Source: Actinomadura sp. GC306
Lineage (GTDB): Bacteria; Actinomycetota; Actinomycetes; Streptosporangiales; Streptosporangiaceae
NCBI RefSeq assembly: GCF_004348665.1
Contig: NZ_SMKM01000005.1
Location: 1-64,000, forward strand
Length of the DNA stretch: 64,000 nt
Direction of reading: 5' to 3'
Shown here: in pieces, positions 1 through 9,948 of the stretch
How the letters are laid out: each line of letters begins with the position of its first letter
How positions within the stretch are numbered: position 1 is the stretch's first letter
Program-made: the position numbers and the translations under genes
Notes under the pieces: model-generated
Seen by the model: the letters and a program-made list of their open reading frames with translations, nothing else
The model's database searches: none
What the model was told of the DNA's origin: nothing

Positions 1-1
1 G

Positions 2-613
2 CACCCCGCCGCGCCGCACCCCGGCTACGGCCCGCCCATGCAGCCGCAGCCGGGCCTCGCCGGCCCCGAGGACATGCTCGCGGGACGCTGGGCGCGGCTC
101 GGCGCCGCGATCCTGGACTCCCTCCTGCTCGCCGTCGTCACCGTGCCGGTCATGCTGTTCTCCGTCCGCTGGGACAAGCTGCTGGAGGCCGCCGAGGCCG
201 GTGAGGCGGTCTCCCTCTCCGACCCCTTCGAGTTCTACAACGTCCCGGTGCTCCTGGCCGGATACGCGATCACGTTCGTGGTGGGGTTCGCGTACTACAC
301 CGTCCTGCACGCCAGGTGGGGCCAGACGATCGGGAAGAAGGCCCTCGGCATCCGGGTGGTGAACGCCGCCGACCTCTCGGCGGTGAGCTGGGGCCAGGCC
401 ATCGGGAGGCAGGCGTTCGTCTCCTCCGTGTCGATCGCGACGACCGCGGCCAACTTCTTCCTCGCCGGCGGAGCCGTCCTCGCGATGCTCGGGGCGCTGG
501 ACCCGGCGTGGATCCTGTGGGACAAGCGCCGGCAGGCGGTGCACGACAAGGTCGCCAAAACGCTGGTGGTGAAGACCGCGCCGTGGATTCCGGACCCGTA
601 CGCGAAGTCCTGA
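2..613 (+). CDS. RDD family membrane protein (5' partial)
   Basis: The reading frame is open to the window's left edge, and the residues before the first Met are His/Pro/Gly-rich like the N-terminus of its neighbour, so the true start is probably upstream. The visible part (about 203 aa) has the RDD pattern: an early segment with the Arg-containing LAGRWARLGAAILDSLLL, a second hydrophobic segment (VLLAGYAITFVVGFAYY), the WGQTIGKKALGIRVV signature, a hydrophobic run near AANFFLAGGAVLAML, and WILWDKRRQAVHDKVAKT near the end. RDD proteins are small polytopic inner-membrane proteins of mostly unknown function; some have been linked to ion transport. A paralog follows 101 bp downstream on the same strand, so the two probably form a pair. 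Confidence 0.85.
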   Translation, partial: HPAAPHPGYGPPMQPQPGLAGPEDMLAGRWARLGAAILDSLLLAVVTVPVMLFSVRWDKLLEAAEAGEAVSLSDPFEFYNVPVLLAGYAITFVVGFAYYTVLHARWGQTIGKKALGIRVVNAADLSAVSWGQAIGRQAFVSSVSIATTAANFFLAGGAVLAMLGALDPAWILWDKRRQAVHDKVAKTLVVKTAPWIPDPYAKS

Positions 614-714
614 GCATCCCCGGTACGGGCAAGTTCTGATCTTCCTCGCGCAAACTCTGCGGCCCCACCGGACGCGGGGAGTTTGGACGGCGGCGGCGCG
701 GCCACGCTCCGGGC

Positions 715-1497
715 ATGACGCAACCGCCGAACGACCCCGCGTCCGGGGGAGATCCGCAAGACAGGCCGCACGGCCGCCCGCAGGATCCCGGCGGGCCGGG
801 TCCGTACGGTGGTGAGCAGCCCTACGGCGGGCAGCAGCCGTACGGGGAGCAGCCGTACGGCCAGCAGCCTCCCTACCGAGAGCCGTACGGGCAGCAGCAG
901 CCGTACGGGCAGGGGCCCTATGGCGAGCAGCCCTACGGTCAGCAGCCGGGTTACGGGGACCTGCCGAAGTACCCCGGCCAGTCCGGGCACGGCGGCACGG
1001 GCGGCTACGGCGAGCCCGCCCAGCGGCTGGCGAGCCGCTGGGCGCGGCTGGGCGCGGCGATCGTGGACATCGTCCTCCTCGGCATCGTCACCAGCCTGAT
1101 CTCGCTGCCGTTCGTCGACTGGGGCAGCGTCTTCGACCCCGACACGGGCGAGTCGCTCTACTACTCCAACGCCCAGCTTTCGAGCAACGCGATCGGCGTC
1201 GTGCTGGCCTTCTTCTACTACTGGCTGATGCACGCCAAGTGGGGCCAGACGATCGGCAAGAAGCTGCTGGGGATCAGGGTCGTCCGGGAGACCGACGGGC
1301 AGGCGATCACCACCGGGGAGGCGGCCGGCCGCTCCGCGTTCTACAGCGTGCTCGGCGGCATCTGCGGATGCATCGGCCTCATCAACGTCCTGTGGATCCT
1401 GTGGGACCCGCGGAAGCAGGCCCTGCACTGCAAGGTGGCGCACACCGTGGTGGTCCAGGCCGGTCCGCACACCCCCGATCCCTACGCCCATCGCTGA
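715..1497 (+). CDS. RDD family membrane protein with PYG-rich N-terminal repeats
   Basis: A 260-aa protein. Residues about 25-95 are a low-complexity, probably cytoplasmic tail built of repeated PYG(E/G/Q)QQ-like units rich in Tyr, Gln, Gly and Pro. The RDD domain follows, with ASRWARLGAAIVDIVLLGIV, a central hydrophobic helix (VVLAFFYYWLMHAKW), the WGQTIGKKLLGIRVV signature and LWILWDPRKQALHCKVAHT at the end. It is a clear paralog of the preceding gene, differing mainly in the repeat tail. Start ATG 715 is the first in frame after a stop; the ribosome-binding site is weak. Pro/Gln/Tyr-rich tails on actinobacterial membrane proteins may mediate interaction or condensation, but that is inference. 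Confidence 0.9.
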   Translation: MTQPPNDPASGGDPQDRPHGRPQDPGGPGPYGGEQPYGGQQPYGEQPYGQQPPYREPYGQQQPYGQGPYGEQPYGQQPGYGDLPKYPGQSGHGGTGGYGEPAQRLASRWARLGAAIVDIVLLGIVTSLISLPFVDWGSVFDPDTGESLYYSNAQLSSNAIGVVLAFFYYWLMHAKWGQTIGKKLLGIRVVRETDGQAITTGEAAGRSAFYSVLGGICGCIGLINVLWILWDPRKQALHCKVAHTVVVQAGPHTPDPYAHR

Positions 1498-1551
1498 CCG
1501 GGGAACCGATACGAGTTGCCCTGCGCGTACCAGGCGGGGCAGTCTTGGCGG

Positions 1552-3138
<1,587 letters not shown>

Positions 3139-3324
3139 GCCGGCGCGCGTCCCGGCCGCACCGTCCCGGCCGCCTGAGGTCCACATCCGGTCACGAAAGG
3201 CCCCGCGTGCTCGCGCATTCGAGACCGGATCGCGCTTGAACCGTCCGGGATCGGGAGAAAGTCTTGATCACGGCCGTCGTGACGGAGCGGCGGCCGTCAT
3301 CGAGGAGCACCGAGGACGAGGCCG

Positions 3325-4746
3325 ATGAGCACAACCCCCAGAGCCCTCGCCGCCGTGACGCTGGGCGTCGCCGCGGCGCTCACCGTGTCCGCGGCGCCCG
3401 CGAGCGCCGCGGCGCGCTACACACCCGGCGCGCCCGGCGCCGGCGACCCCTACTTCCCCGACATGGGGAACGGCGGCTACGACGTCGGGCACTACGACAT
3501 CGGGCTGCGGTACGACCCGGCGACGAAGGGCATCCGGGCCGTCACGAAGATCAAGGCGCGGGCCACGCAGGACCTGTCCCGGTTCAACCTGGACTTCCTC
3601 GGCCCCCTCACGATCTCGTCGCTGACGGTGGACGGGCACCGGGCGTCCTTCGAGCGGACGGGCGCCCAGGAACTCGTCATCACCCCGCGCAAGGGGCTGC
3701 GGAAGCACCGGCACTTCACGGTGACCGTCGCGTACGCGGGCGTCCCGCAGCCCGTCAACGACGCCACGCTGGGCACGTCCGGCTGGATCCCCACGGCCGA
3801 CGGCGCGGTCATGGTGAACCAGCCGTTCGGCGCGGCGACCGTCTACCCGGTGAACGACCACCCGACCGACAAGGCGACGTACACGTTCACGCTCACGGCG
3901 CCGAAGGGCCACACCACGCTGTCCAACGGCGACCTGCGCGGGACGTGGACCAAGGGCGGCTGGACGACGACGCGCTGGGTCATGCGGCACCCGATGGCCA
4001 GCGAACTGTCGATGCTCGCGATCGGCAAGTACGACGTGCTCACCGGGCGGACGGGCGACGGCGTGCCGAACCTGACCGCGACCGACCGCGCGCAGGGCGT
4101 CTCGCCGGAGAACGCGCGGAAGTTCCACCGGCAGACCGCCGAGATCCAGGATTTCCAGGCGTCGATGTACGGCCGGTACCCGTTCACCTCGACCGGCGGG
4201 ATCGTGGTCAAGGGCGGGTTCGGGTACGCGCTGGAGACCCAGGGCCGCCCGGTGTACGACCTCGGCCGCCGGCCGGGCGCCATCCCGAGCGGCGCGCTCG
4301 TCGCGCACGAGCTGGGCCACCAGTGGTTCGGCGACTCGGTCACGCCGGAGCGGTGGGCCGACATCTGGATGAACGAGGGCTTCGCGACGTACTCCGAGTG
4401 GCTGTACGCCGAGAAGTTCGAGGGCACGCCCGTCCAGGAGAGCTTCGACGCGGTCTACGCGACGCCCGCCGACGACGGCCTGTGGGAGGGCGTCGTCTCC
4501 GACCCGGGACGCGACCACATCTTCGACGGCCTCGTCTACGACCGCGGTGCGATGGCCGTGCACGTCCTGCGGCAGACCATCGGCGAGAAGTCGTTCCACC
4601 GGCTGCTGAAGGCGTGGCCGGCGGCGTACCGCTACGGCAACGCCTCGACGGAGGACCTGGTCCGCTTCGCCGAACGCCTCTCGGGCAAGAACTTGGACGG
4701 CTGGGCGAAGGCATGGCTGTACAGCGAGGGCAAGCCGGCCCTCTGA
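3325..4746 (+). CDS. M1 family metallopeptidase, secreted
   Basis: A 473-aa paralog of the preceding M1 peptidase. ATG 3325 opens a classical signal peptide (ALAAVTLGVAAALTVSAAPASAAA) with an AxA cleavage site and no lipobox Cys, so the product is expected to be released, not anchored. The zinc site is HELGH at residues 328-332 with the third ligand Glu 351 in NEGFATYSEW, 19 residues after the second His. The substrate-side motif near GYALETQGRP matches the position of the family's exopeptidase motif, but the usual GxMEN is replaced, as in the upstream paralog (GFALETQTRP), so the precise specificity is open. The gene ends just before a strong bidirectional terminator. Confidence 0.9.
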   Translation: MSTTPRALAAVTLGVAAALTVSAAPASAAARYTPGAPGAGDPYFPDMGNGGYDVGHYDIGLRYDPATKGIRAVTKIKARATQDLSRFNLDFLGPLTISSLTVDGHRASFERTGAQELVITPRKGLRKHRHFTVTVAYAGVPQPVNDATLGTSGWIPTADGAVMVNQPFGAATVYPVNDHPTDKATYTFTLTAPKGHTTLSNGDLRGTWTKGGWTTTRWVMRHPMASELSMLAIGKYDVLTGRTGDGVPNLTATDRAQGVSPENARKFHRQTAEIQDFQASMYGRYPFTSTGGIVVKGGFGYALETQGRPVYDLGRRPGAIPSGALVAHELGHQWFGDSVTPERWADIWMNEGFATYSEWLYAEKFEGTPVQESFDAVYATPADDGLWEGVVSDPGRDHIFDGLVYDRGAMAVHVLRQTIGEKSFHRLLKAWPAAYRYGNASTEDLVRFAERLSGKNLDGWAKAWLYSEGKPAL

Positions 4747-4756
4747 ACGCCGCCGT

Positions 4757-4802
4757 GCGGCGTGCCGCCCCTATGCCGGCGCGGATAGGGGCGGCACGCC
4801 GC
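4757..4802. terminator. Bidirectional intrinsic terminator
   Basis: An 18-bp perfect inverted repeat (4757-4774 with 4785-4802) and a 10-nt loop lie between the end of the plus-strand M1 peptidase and the end of minus-strand ilvA. There is no long T-tract, as is usual in high-GC actinobacteria. Its placement between converging genes supports termination from both sides. Confidence 0.85.
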
Positions 4803-4816
4803 AGGTGACCGGTCGT

Positions 4817-6055
4817 TCAGCTCAGGGTGAGGGTGTAGCCCTTCTCGCGGAGGCGGGCGATCACGTCCTCCGAGTGGGCGGAGCCGCGCGTCTCCAGGTG
4901 CATCAGGACCTCGGCCTCCTCGACGTGCAGCCGGGCCGCGACCCGCTCGTGCATCACGTCCAGGACGTTCACGCCCAGCTCGGCGAGCTCGCTGAGCAGG
5001 GTCACCAGGGCGCCCGGACGGTCCTTCAGCCGGCAGCGGACGACCAGGTACCGGCCCGCGCCCGCGAGGCCGTGCCGCAGCACCTTCGACAGCAGCAGCG
5101 GGTCGATGTTCCCGCCCGACAGCACGATCACGACGGGCGGCTCGACCGCGTACCCGTGCTCCAGCACCGCCGCGACCCCGGCCGCCCCGGCGGGCTCGAC
5201 GACCTGCTTGGCGCGTTCGAGGCACAGCAGCAGCGCCTGGGAGATGGACTCCTCGGTCACGGTGACGACGGCGTCCACCAGCTCGGTGAACATGGCGTGG
5301 GTCAGCTCGCCGGGCCGGCCGACCGCGATGCCGTCCGCCATCGTCGGCTCCACCGCGACCGGCAGCGGGCGTCCGGCGGCGAGCGAGGGCGGGAACGCGG
5401 CGGCGCGCTTGGCCTGCGCGCCGAGCGCCTTGATCTTCCGCCCGCCGGTCTCCGCCGCGACGCCCTTGGCCGCGGCGGCGATGCCCGCCAGCAGGCCGCC
5501 GCCGCCCACCGGCGCGACGATGGTCCGGACGTCCGGGCACCCCTCCAGGATCTCCAGGCCGATCGTGGCCTGCCCGGTCACGACGTCCGGGTGGTCGAAG
5601 GGGTGGATGAACACCGCGCCGCAGTCTTCGGCGTACTCCTGCGCGGCGGTGAGGCACTCGTCGACGGTGGGGCCCGGGAACACGACCTCGGCGCCGTAGC
5701 CCCGGGTCGCGGCGATCTTGGGGAGCGGCGCGCCGACCGGCATGAAGACCGTGGCCTTGCAGCCGAGCATGGCCGCGGCGAGCGCGACGCCCTGCGCGTG
5801 GTTGCCCGCGCTGGCCGCCACGACGCCGCCGGCGCGCTCGTCCTCGGTCAGCCCGGCGATCCGCGCGTACGCCCCGCGGATCTTGAACGAGCCGGTGCGC
5901 TGCAGGTTCTCGCACTTCAGCAGGACGGGCCCGCCGAGCTGCTCCGACAGCACCCGGGACGGGATCAGCGGGGTGGGGACGACCACCTCGCGGAGCAGTT
6001 TCCGGGCCGCGCGGACATCGTCGACGGTGACGGCCCGCCCTTGCCGATCGCTCAT
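4817..6055 (-). CDS. ilvA: Threonine ammonia-lyase (threonine dehydratase)
   Basis: PLP-dependent deaminase converting L-threonine to 2-oxobutanoate and ammonia, feeding isoleucine synthesis or threonine catabolism. The 412-aa protein has the PLP-lysine motif TGSFKIRGA (Lys58), the substrate-loop SAGNHAQG, the phosphate-cradle Gly-rich loop GGGGLLAG, and one C-terminal ACT domain (about 330-405, starting VVRCRLKDRPGALVTLLSEL). One ACT domain and about 400 aa match the short actinobacterial/catabolic type rather than the long E. coli biosynthetic enzyme. ATG 6055 is preceded by AGGAGG at ideal spacing; a longer frame to 6088 has no support. A palindromic element sits immediately upstream of the RBS (see that entry). 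Confidence 0.93.
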   Translation of the reverse strand: MSDRQGRAVTVDDVRAARKLLREVVVPTPLIPSRVLSEQLGGPVLLKCENLQRTGSFKIRGAYARIAGLTEDERAGGVVAASAGNHAQGVALAAAMLGCKATVFMPVGAPLPKIAATRGYGAEVVFPGPTVDECLTAAQEYAEDCGAVFIHPFDHPDVVTGQATIGLEILEGCPDVRTIVAPVGGGGLLAGIAAAAKGVAAETGGRKIKALGAQAKRAAAFPPSLAAGRPLPVAVEPTMADGIAVGRPGELTHAMFTELVDAVVTVTEESISQALLLCLERAKQVVEPAGAAGVAAVLEHGYAVEPPVVIVLSGGNIDPLLLSKVLRHGLAGAGRYLVVRCRLKDRPGALVTLLSELAELGVNVLDVMHERVAARLHVEEAEVLMHLETRGSAHSEDVIARLREKGYTLTLS

Positions 6056-6068
6056 ACCTGCCTCCTGT

Positions 6069-6105
6069 GGGGGGACGACCCCCCACACCCCCCGGTTCGC
6101 TTCGC
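6069..6105. repeat. GC palindromic element, copy A (ilvA leader)
   Basis: Six G, ACGA, six C, ACA, six C, then GGTTCGCTTCGC. The G6/C6 blocks form a 6-bp stem with a 4-nt loop, and the second C6 block offers an alternative pairing. Allowing one 2-base indel, the same ~38-bp element recurs at 43072-43110 inside mfd. Here it lies between the ROK kinase stop and the ilvA RBS and would be transcribed in the ilvA 5' leader. Confidence 0.75.
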
Positions 6106-6132
6106 TCTAATGGATACTCGCACCCCGCGAGC

Positions 6133-7092
6133 TCACCCTGCACTCCAATAGCGATCTTGCGCGAACACCAGGGCGGCGGCGCCGACGAGCCCGGCGGTCT
6201 GCCCGAGTTCCGCCGGGACGATCCGCACCCGGCGCGCGAAGTCCATCCGGGCGTGCTCGCGGAACGCCTCCCGCAGCGGCTCGAACAGCAGGTCCCCCGC
6301 CTGGGAGACGCCGCCGCCGAGCGCCGCGACCTCCAGGTCGCACAGGTGCGTCGTGGAGGCGAGCGCGACGCCGATGGCCCGGCCGGCCCGCCGCATCGCC
6401 GCGGCGGCGACCGGATGCCCCGCGCGGGCGTCGGCGGCGAGTTCCACGCCGGTCGCGTCCGGGGTCTCCTGGCGCCAGCCCTGCTCCCGCGCCCAGGCGA
6501 CCAGCCCGGGGCCGCGGGCGACGGCCTCCAGGCAGCCGCGCCCGCCGCACTCGCAGGGCGGCCCGGCGGGGTCGACGACGACGTGGCCGATGTGCCCGGC
6601 GTTGCCGCTGGCGCCGTTGATGAGCCGGCCGCCGAGGATGAGGCCGCCGCCGACGCCCGTGGACACCACCATCCCGAGGACGTTGTCGCGGCCGCGTCCG
6701 GCGCCGAGCCAGTGCTCGCCGACGGCGACGCAGACGGCGTCGTTGTGGATGCGGACGGGCAGGTCCGGATACCGGTCGCGGAGCCTGGCGCGCAGCGGGA
6801 AGCCGTCCCGCCACACCGGGATGTTGAGCGGCGAGACCTCGGCGGCGGGCCACGTCATCGGCCCGCCGCAGCCGACGCCGACGCCCGCGAGGGGCGGGTC
6901 TCCGGCATCGGCGGCGAGCTTGTCCAGCAGGGCCTCCAGCGCCCGCCACAGCCCCTCGGCGTCCAGGCCGGGCCCGGCCGGCGTCGCCGCGCGGTCGTAG
7001 GCGGCGACGCGCCCGCCCGGTTCGACGATCGCGGCGGCGAGCTTCGTGCCGCCGATGTCGACGGCGAGCACGGGTGCGGCCGGGCCCGTCAA
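6133..7092 (-). CDS. ROK family sugar kinase (glucokinase-like)
   Basis: A 319-aa ROK protein. ATP-binding phosphate-1 motif LAVDIGGTKLAAAIV lies at the N-terminus; IHNDAVCVAVGEHWLG and VVSTGVGGGLILGGRLI contain the sugar-binding and phosphate-2 motifs. The ROK zinc signature is CECGGRGCLEAVA, preceded by the GHIGH His, so the metal site is intact. No N-terminal helix-turn-helix is present, so this is a kinase rather than a ROK repressor. Glucose is the commonest actinobacterial substrate, but N-acetylglucosamine or another hexose is possible. The start is the TTG at 7092, which overlaps the TGA of the upstream FIST gene (TTGA), suggesting translational coupling; the in-frame GTG at VLAVDIGG would give a truncated N-terminus. 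Confidence 0.88.
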   Translation of the reverse strand: MTGPAAPVLAVDIGGTKLAAAIVEPGGRVAAYDRAATPAGPGLDAEGLWRALEALLDKLAADAGDPPLAGVGVGCGGPMTWPAAEVSPLNIPVWRDGFPLRARLRDRYPDLPVRIHNDAVCVAVGEHWLGAGRGRDNVLGMVVSTGVGGGLILGGRLINGASGNAGHIGHVVVDPAGPPCECGGRGCLEAVARGPGLVAWAREQGWRQETPDATGVELAADARAGHPVAAAAMRRAGRAIGVALASTTHLCDLEVAALGGGVSQAGDLLFEPLREAFREHARMDFARRVRIVPAELGQTAGLVGAAALVFAQDRYWSAG

Positions 7093-8252
7093 GCCGGTTC
7101 CCCGGCCCGGCCGAACGCCAGGATGGACGCGGTGAAGCCGTGCACGTGGTTGCGTCCCGCGACCGGGCCGATCTCGCCGGCGCCGAAGAAGCCGCCCACC
7201 CCGGCCGGGCCGAAGGCGCGGTCGAGGACGCGGGCGTCGTGGTCGGAGTCGGCGAACATCGCCTGCCCGCGCCCGTTGCAGGAGAACAGCAGCGCGCCCT
7301 CGACCGGCCGCATGTCGAAACGGTCGAGCAGGGCCGCGAGGTCCTGGTCGGCGGCGCCCGCGTCGCGGACCTGGAACCGGACGGTGCGCCCTACGTCCAC
7401 CACGTCGCCGATCGCGATGGCGCCGCTGTCGGTGTCGGCCCCGACCACCCCGCGGACGAGGAAGTCGCCGTGCTCGTGCTCGTCGGCGTACTCGTCCATC
7501 GCGACGCCGATCAGCAGGCCGCGGCCGGCGAGCTCCTGCTCCTCCTCCGGCAGTTCCAGGACGATCTGCTCGAGTTTCTCCAGCGCGGGCGTGCCGGCCA
7601 GCTCGTACAGGACGTTCTCCTCCGCCCTGGTCACCACCATGTCGGGGCCGATCGGGCGGGCGCCCTGGCTGACCACGGTCGCCGCGGCCACCGACCCGCC
7701 GATGACGACGCCGACCGCGCCGTCGCGGTAGACGTCCCCGCCGACGAACAGCCGCGCGTCGCCGCGCTCGCGGCCCTCCGCGAGCCCGCCGACCAGCGGC
7801 AGGCCGGGCAGCGCGTCGTCGGAGCGCTCGACGAACGCGTCCACCGGGAAGGTGTACGGGTCGGTCAGCAGCACGCCGACCACGTCGTCGTCCTGCGCCT
7901 CGGGCATGCCGACCACGACCAGCCGGTCGTCGGCCTTCAGCGTCTCCAGCCGGAACGGGTCGAGCCGCGCGCCCGGCAGGACCGCCGCCCACGCGCTGAC
8001 CGCGCCGGCCTCCTCCACCCCGCGCCCGGCGCCGATCACGCCGGACGCGGTGCAGCCCAGCAGCACCGCGGGCCCGGCCGCGCGCGCCGCGGCGGCCGCG
8101 GCCATCTCGAAGACCTCCGGGTCGTCGCCGGTCATGAAGACGCAGACCAGGTCGGGCGCCGCGCTGAGCGGCGCGAGGGCCTGCTCGACCGCCGACACGG
8201 CCGCCTCGCACAGGTCGGGTCCGGAGGCCAGGCCATCACCGAATCGCGCCAT
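7089..8252 (-). CDS. FIST N/C domain sensory protein
   Basis: A soluble protein of about 387 aa with an N-terminal FIST domain (about 20-210) and a C-terminal FIST_C domain (about 215-370). FIST domains are predicted small-ligand sensors, possibly for amino acids, normally fused to or next to signalling domains; here there is no kinase, cyclase or transporter attached. Recognition rests on the repeated pattern of Gly-rich turns (VLLGCTASGVIGAGRGVEEAGAVS; LLVGGLAEGRERGDARLFVGG) and the C-terminal ALLFSCNGRGQAMF followed by GFFGAGEIGPV, which is characteristic of FIST_C. ATG 8252 has a GGAGG eight bases upstream; a GTG at 8270 is an alternative. Its stop overlaps the start of the ROK kinase, implying a two-gene operon. 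Confidence 0.85.
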   Translation of the reverse strand: MARFGDGLASGPDLCEAAVSAVEQALAPLSAAPDLVCVFMTGDDPEVFEMAAAAAARAAGPAVLLGCTASGVIGAGRGVEEAGAVSAWAAVLPGARLDPFRLETLKADDRLVVVGMPEAQDDDVVGVLLTDPYTFPVDAFVERSDDALPGLPLVGGLAEGRERGDARLFVGGDVYRDGAVGVVIGGSVAAATVVSQGARPIGPDMVVTRAEENVLYELAGTPALEKLEQIVLELPEEEQELAGRGLLIGVAMDEYADEHEHGDFLVRGVVGADTDSGAIAIGDVVDVGRTVRFQVRDAGAADQDLAALLDRFDMRPVEGALLFSCNGRGQAMFADSDHDARVLDRAFGPAGVGGFFGAGEIGPVAGRNHVHGFTASILAFGRAGEPA

Positions 8253-8425
8253 CCGCGCCGCCTCCCTCACTGCGTTTCGCCGCTGCGTTCACACGCACAG
8301 TGTCCCCCGCCGTGCGCCGCCCACCCAAACATCGCCCGATCCGCACGGGACGGTACACCGGCGGACGAATCCACCGGGCAACGGAGGAATCCCGTCCCGG
8401 GGTGCGATTCCGCGTAGCGGCGACG

Positions 8426-8431
8426 TAATGT
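8426..8431 (+). promoter_or_regulatory. Candidate -10 box for a leaderless transcript
   Basis: TAATGT, matching TANNNT, ends seven bases before the GTG at 8439, the spacing expected if transcription starts at the start codon. No Shine-Dalgarno sequence precedes this GTG. I see no convincing -35. Confidence 0.4.
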
Positions 8432-8438
8432 CGGTCGC

Positions 8439-9872
8439 GTGCGTTCTTCCACACCGCGTGAATCCCTGCCCAGCGAGGCCACACTGGGCGAGCTGCGCAC
8501 CAGCGGCCACGTCCGGCGTCCGGTGAAGGCGGAGATCCGCCGCAACCTGCTCGCCCGGATGCGCTCCGGCGAACCGCGCTTCCCCGGCATCCTCGGCTTC
8601 GACGACACCGTCCTGCCCCACCTCGAACGCGCCCTGCTCGCGGGGCACGACCTCGTGCTGCTGGGCGAGCGCGGGCAGGGCAAGACGCGGCTCATCCGCA
8701 CCCTCACCGGGCTGCTGGACGAGTGGACCCCGGTCGTGGCCGGCTGCGAGATCAACGACCACCCGTACGAGCCGGTGTGCGTGCGCTGCCGGCGGCTCGC
8801 CGCCGAGAAGGGCGACGACCTGCCGGTCGAGTGGCGGCACCGCGACGACCGCTACGGGGAGAAGCTCGCCACGCCCGACACCAGCGTCGGCGACCTCATC
8901 GGCGACGTCGACCCGATCAAGGTGGCCGAGGGCCGGACGCTCGGCGACCCGGAGACCGTCCACTTCGGCCTGGTGCCCCGCACCAACCGCGGGATCTTCT
9001 CCATCAACGAGCTGCCCGACCTGGCCGAGCGGATCCAGGTGGCGCTGCTGAACGTCCTGGAGGAGCGCGACGTCCAGATCCGCGGCTACGCGCTGCGGCT
9101 GCCGCTGGACGTGCTGCTCGTCGCGTCCGCCAACCCGGAGGACTACACCAACCGCGGCCGCATCATCACCCCGCTGAAGGACCGCTTCGGCGCCGAGATC
9201 CGCACCCACTACCCGCTGGAACTGGCCGCCGAGCTCGCGCTGATCCGCCAGGAGGCCGACTTCGCCGACCTCGCGGGCCTGCCCGCCGAGGTGCCCGACC
9301 ACCTGATCGAGGTGATCGGGCGGTTCACCCGGCTCGTCCGCGAGTCGACGGCGGTGGACGCCCGCTCCGGCGTGTCGGCCCGGTTCGCGCTCGCGGGCGC
9401 CGAGACCGTCGCGGCGGGCGCGGTGCGGCGCGCGGCGCTGACCGGCGAGGAGCACGCCGTCGCGCGGGTCTGCGACCTGCCCGCGGTCGTCCCGTCGCTG
9501 ATGGGCAAGGTCGAGTTCGAGGTCAGCGAGGAGGGCCGCGAGCAGGAGGTGCTGGAGCACCTGCTGCGCCGGGCCGTCGCCGAGACCTACCGGCGGACGC
9601 TGGGCCCCGCCGACCTGAGCGGGCTGCTCGACAGGTTCGACTCCGGTGACGGCGTCGAGTCGGGCGAGCTGGTCCCGGCGGCGGAGCTGCTGCGCCGCAT
9701 CGGCCAGGTCCCCGGCCTCGCCAAGATCATGGAGCGGCTCGGCATGACCGGGGAGTCCCCCGGCCAGGCCGCCGCCGCACTGGAGTTCGCCCTGGAGGGC
9801 CTGTTCCTCACCCGCCGGCTGTCCAAGGACGTCGCGGAGGGGGCCGACGGGACGGCCACCTACCGGACCTGA
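8439..9872 (+). CDS. MoxR/ChlI-like AAA+ ATPase
   Basis: A 477-aa AAA+ ATPase of the magnesium-chelatase-subunit-I/MoxR type. Walker A is LLGERGQGKTRL (about residues 72-83). The region INELPDLAERIQVALLNVLEERDVQIRG contains the Walker B-like acidic patch and the helical insert used by this clade, and VLLVASANPEDYTNRGRIITPLKDRFGAEI holds sensor 1 and the arginine finger region. The next gene encodes a VWA/MIDAS protein, the classic ChlI/ChlD-like or MoxR/VWA pairing in which the ATPase remodels a target recruited by the VWA partner. No chlorophyll or cobalamin genes are nearby, so true metal chelation is unlikely. The mycobacterial pair Rv0958-Rv0959 is, from memory, the closest analogue. Confidence 0.9.
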   Translation: MRSSTPRESLPSEATLGELRTSGHVRRPVKAEIRRNLLARMRSGEPRFPGILGFDDTVLPHLERALLAGHDLVLLGERGQGKTRLIRTLTGLLDEWTPVVAGCEINDHPYEPVCVRCRRLAAEKGDDLPVEWRHRDDRYGEKLATPDTSVGDLIGDVDPIKVAEGRTLGDPETVHFGLVPRTNRGIFSINELPDLAERIQVALLNVLEERDVQIRGYALRLPLDVLLVASANPEDYTNRGRIITPLKDRFGAEIRTHYPLELAAELALIRQEADFADLAGLPAEVPDHLIEVIGRFTRLVRESTAVDARSGVSARFALAGAETVAAGAVRRAALTGEEHAVARVCDLPAVVPSLMGKVEFEVSEEGREQEVLEHLLRRAVAETYRRTLGPADLSGLLDRFDSGDGVESGELVPAAELLRRIGQVPGLAKIMERLGMTGESPGQAAAALEFALEGLFLTRRLSKDVAEGADGTATYRT

Positions 9873-9914
9873 CGGCCGGACCTGACGGCCGGGCACGACG
9901 GCCCGGCCCGACGG
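9863..9914 (+). repeat. Degenerate 13-bp tandem repeat over the stop codon
   Basis: Two exact copies of CCGGACCTGACGG (9863-9875, 9876-9888) followed by two diverged copies (to 9914). The first copy contains the TGA stop of the AAA ATPase gene; the remainder fills most of the gap to the VWA gene. Confidence 0.7.
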
Positions 9915-9948
9915 CCGCAACCCGCTTCTCCACCTGCGAGGAGATTCG

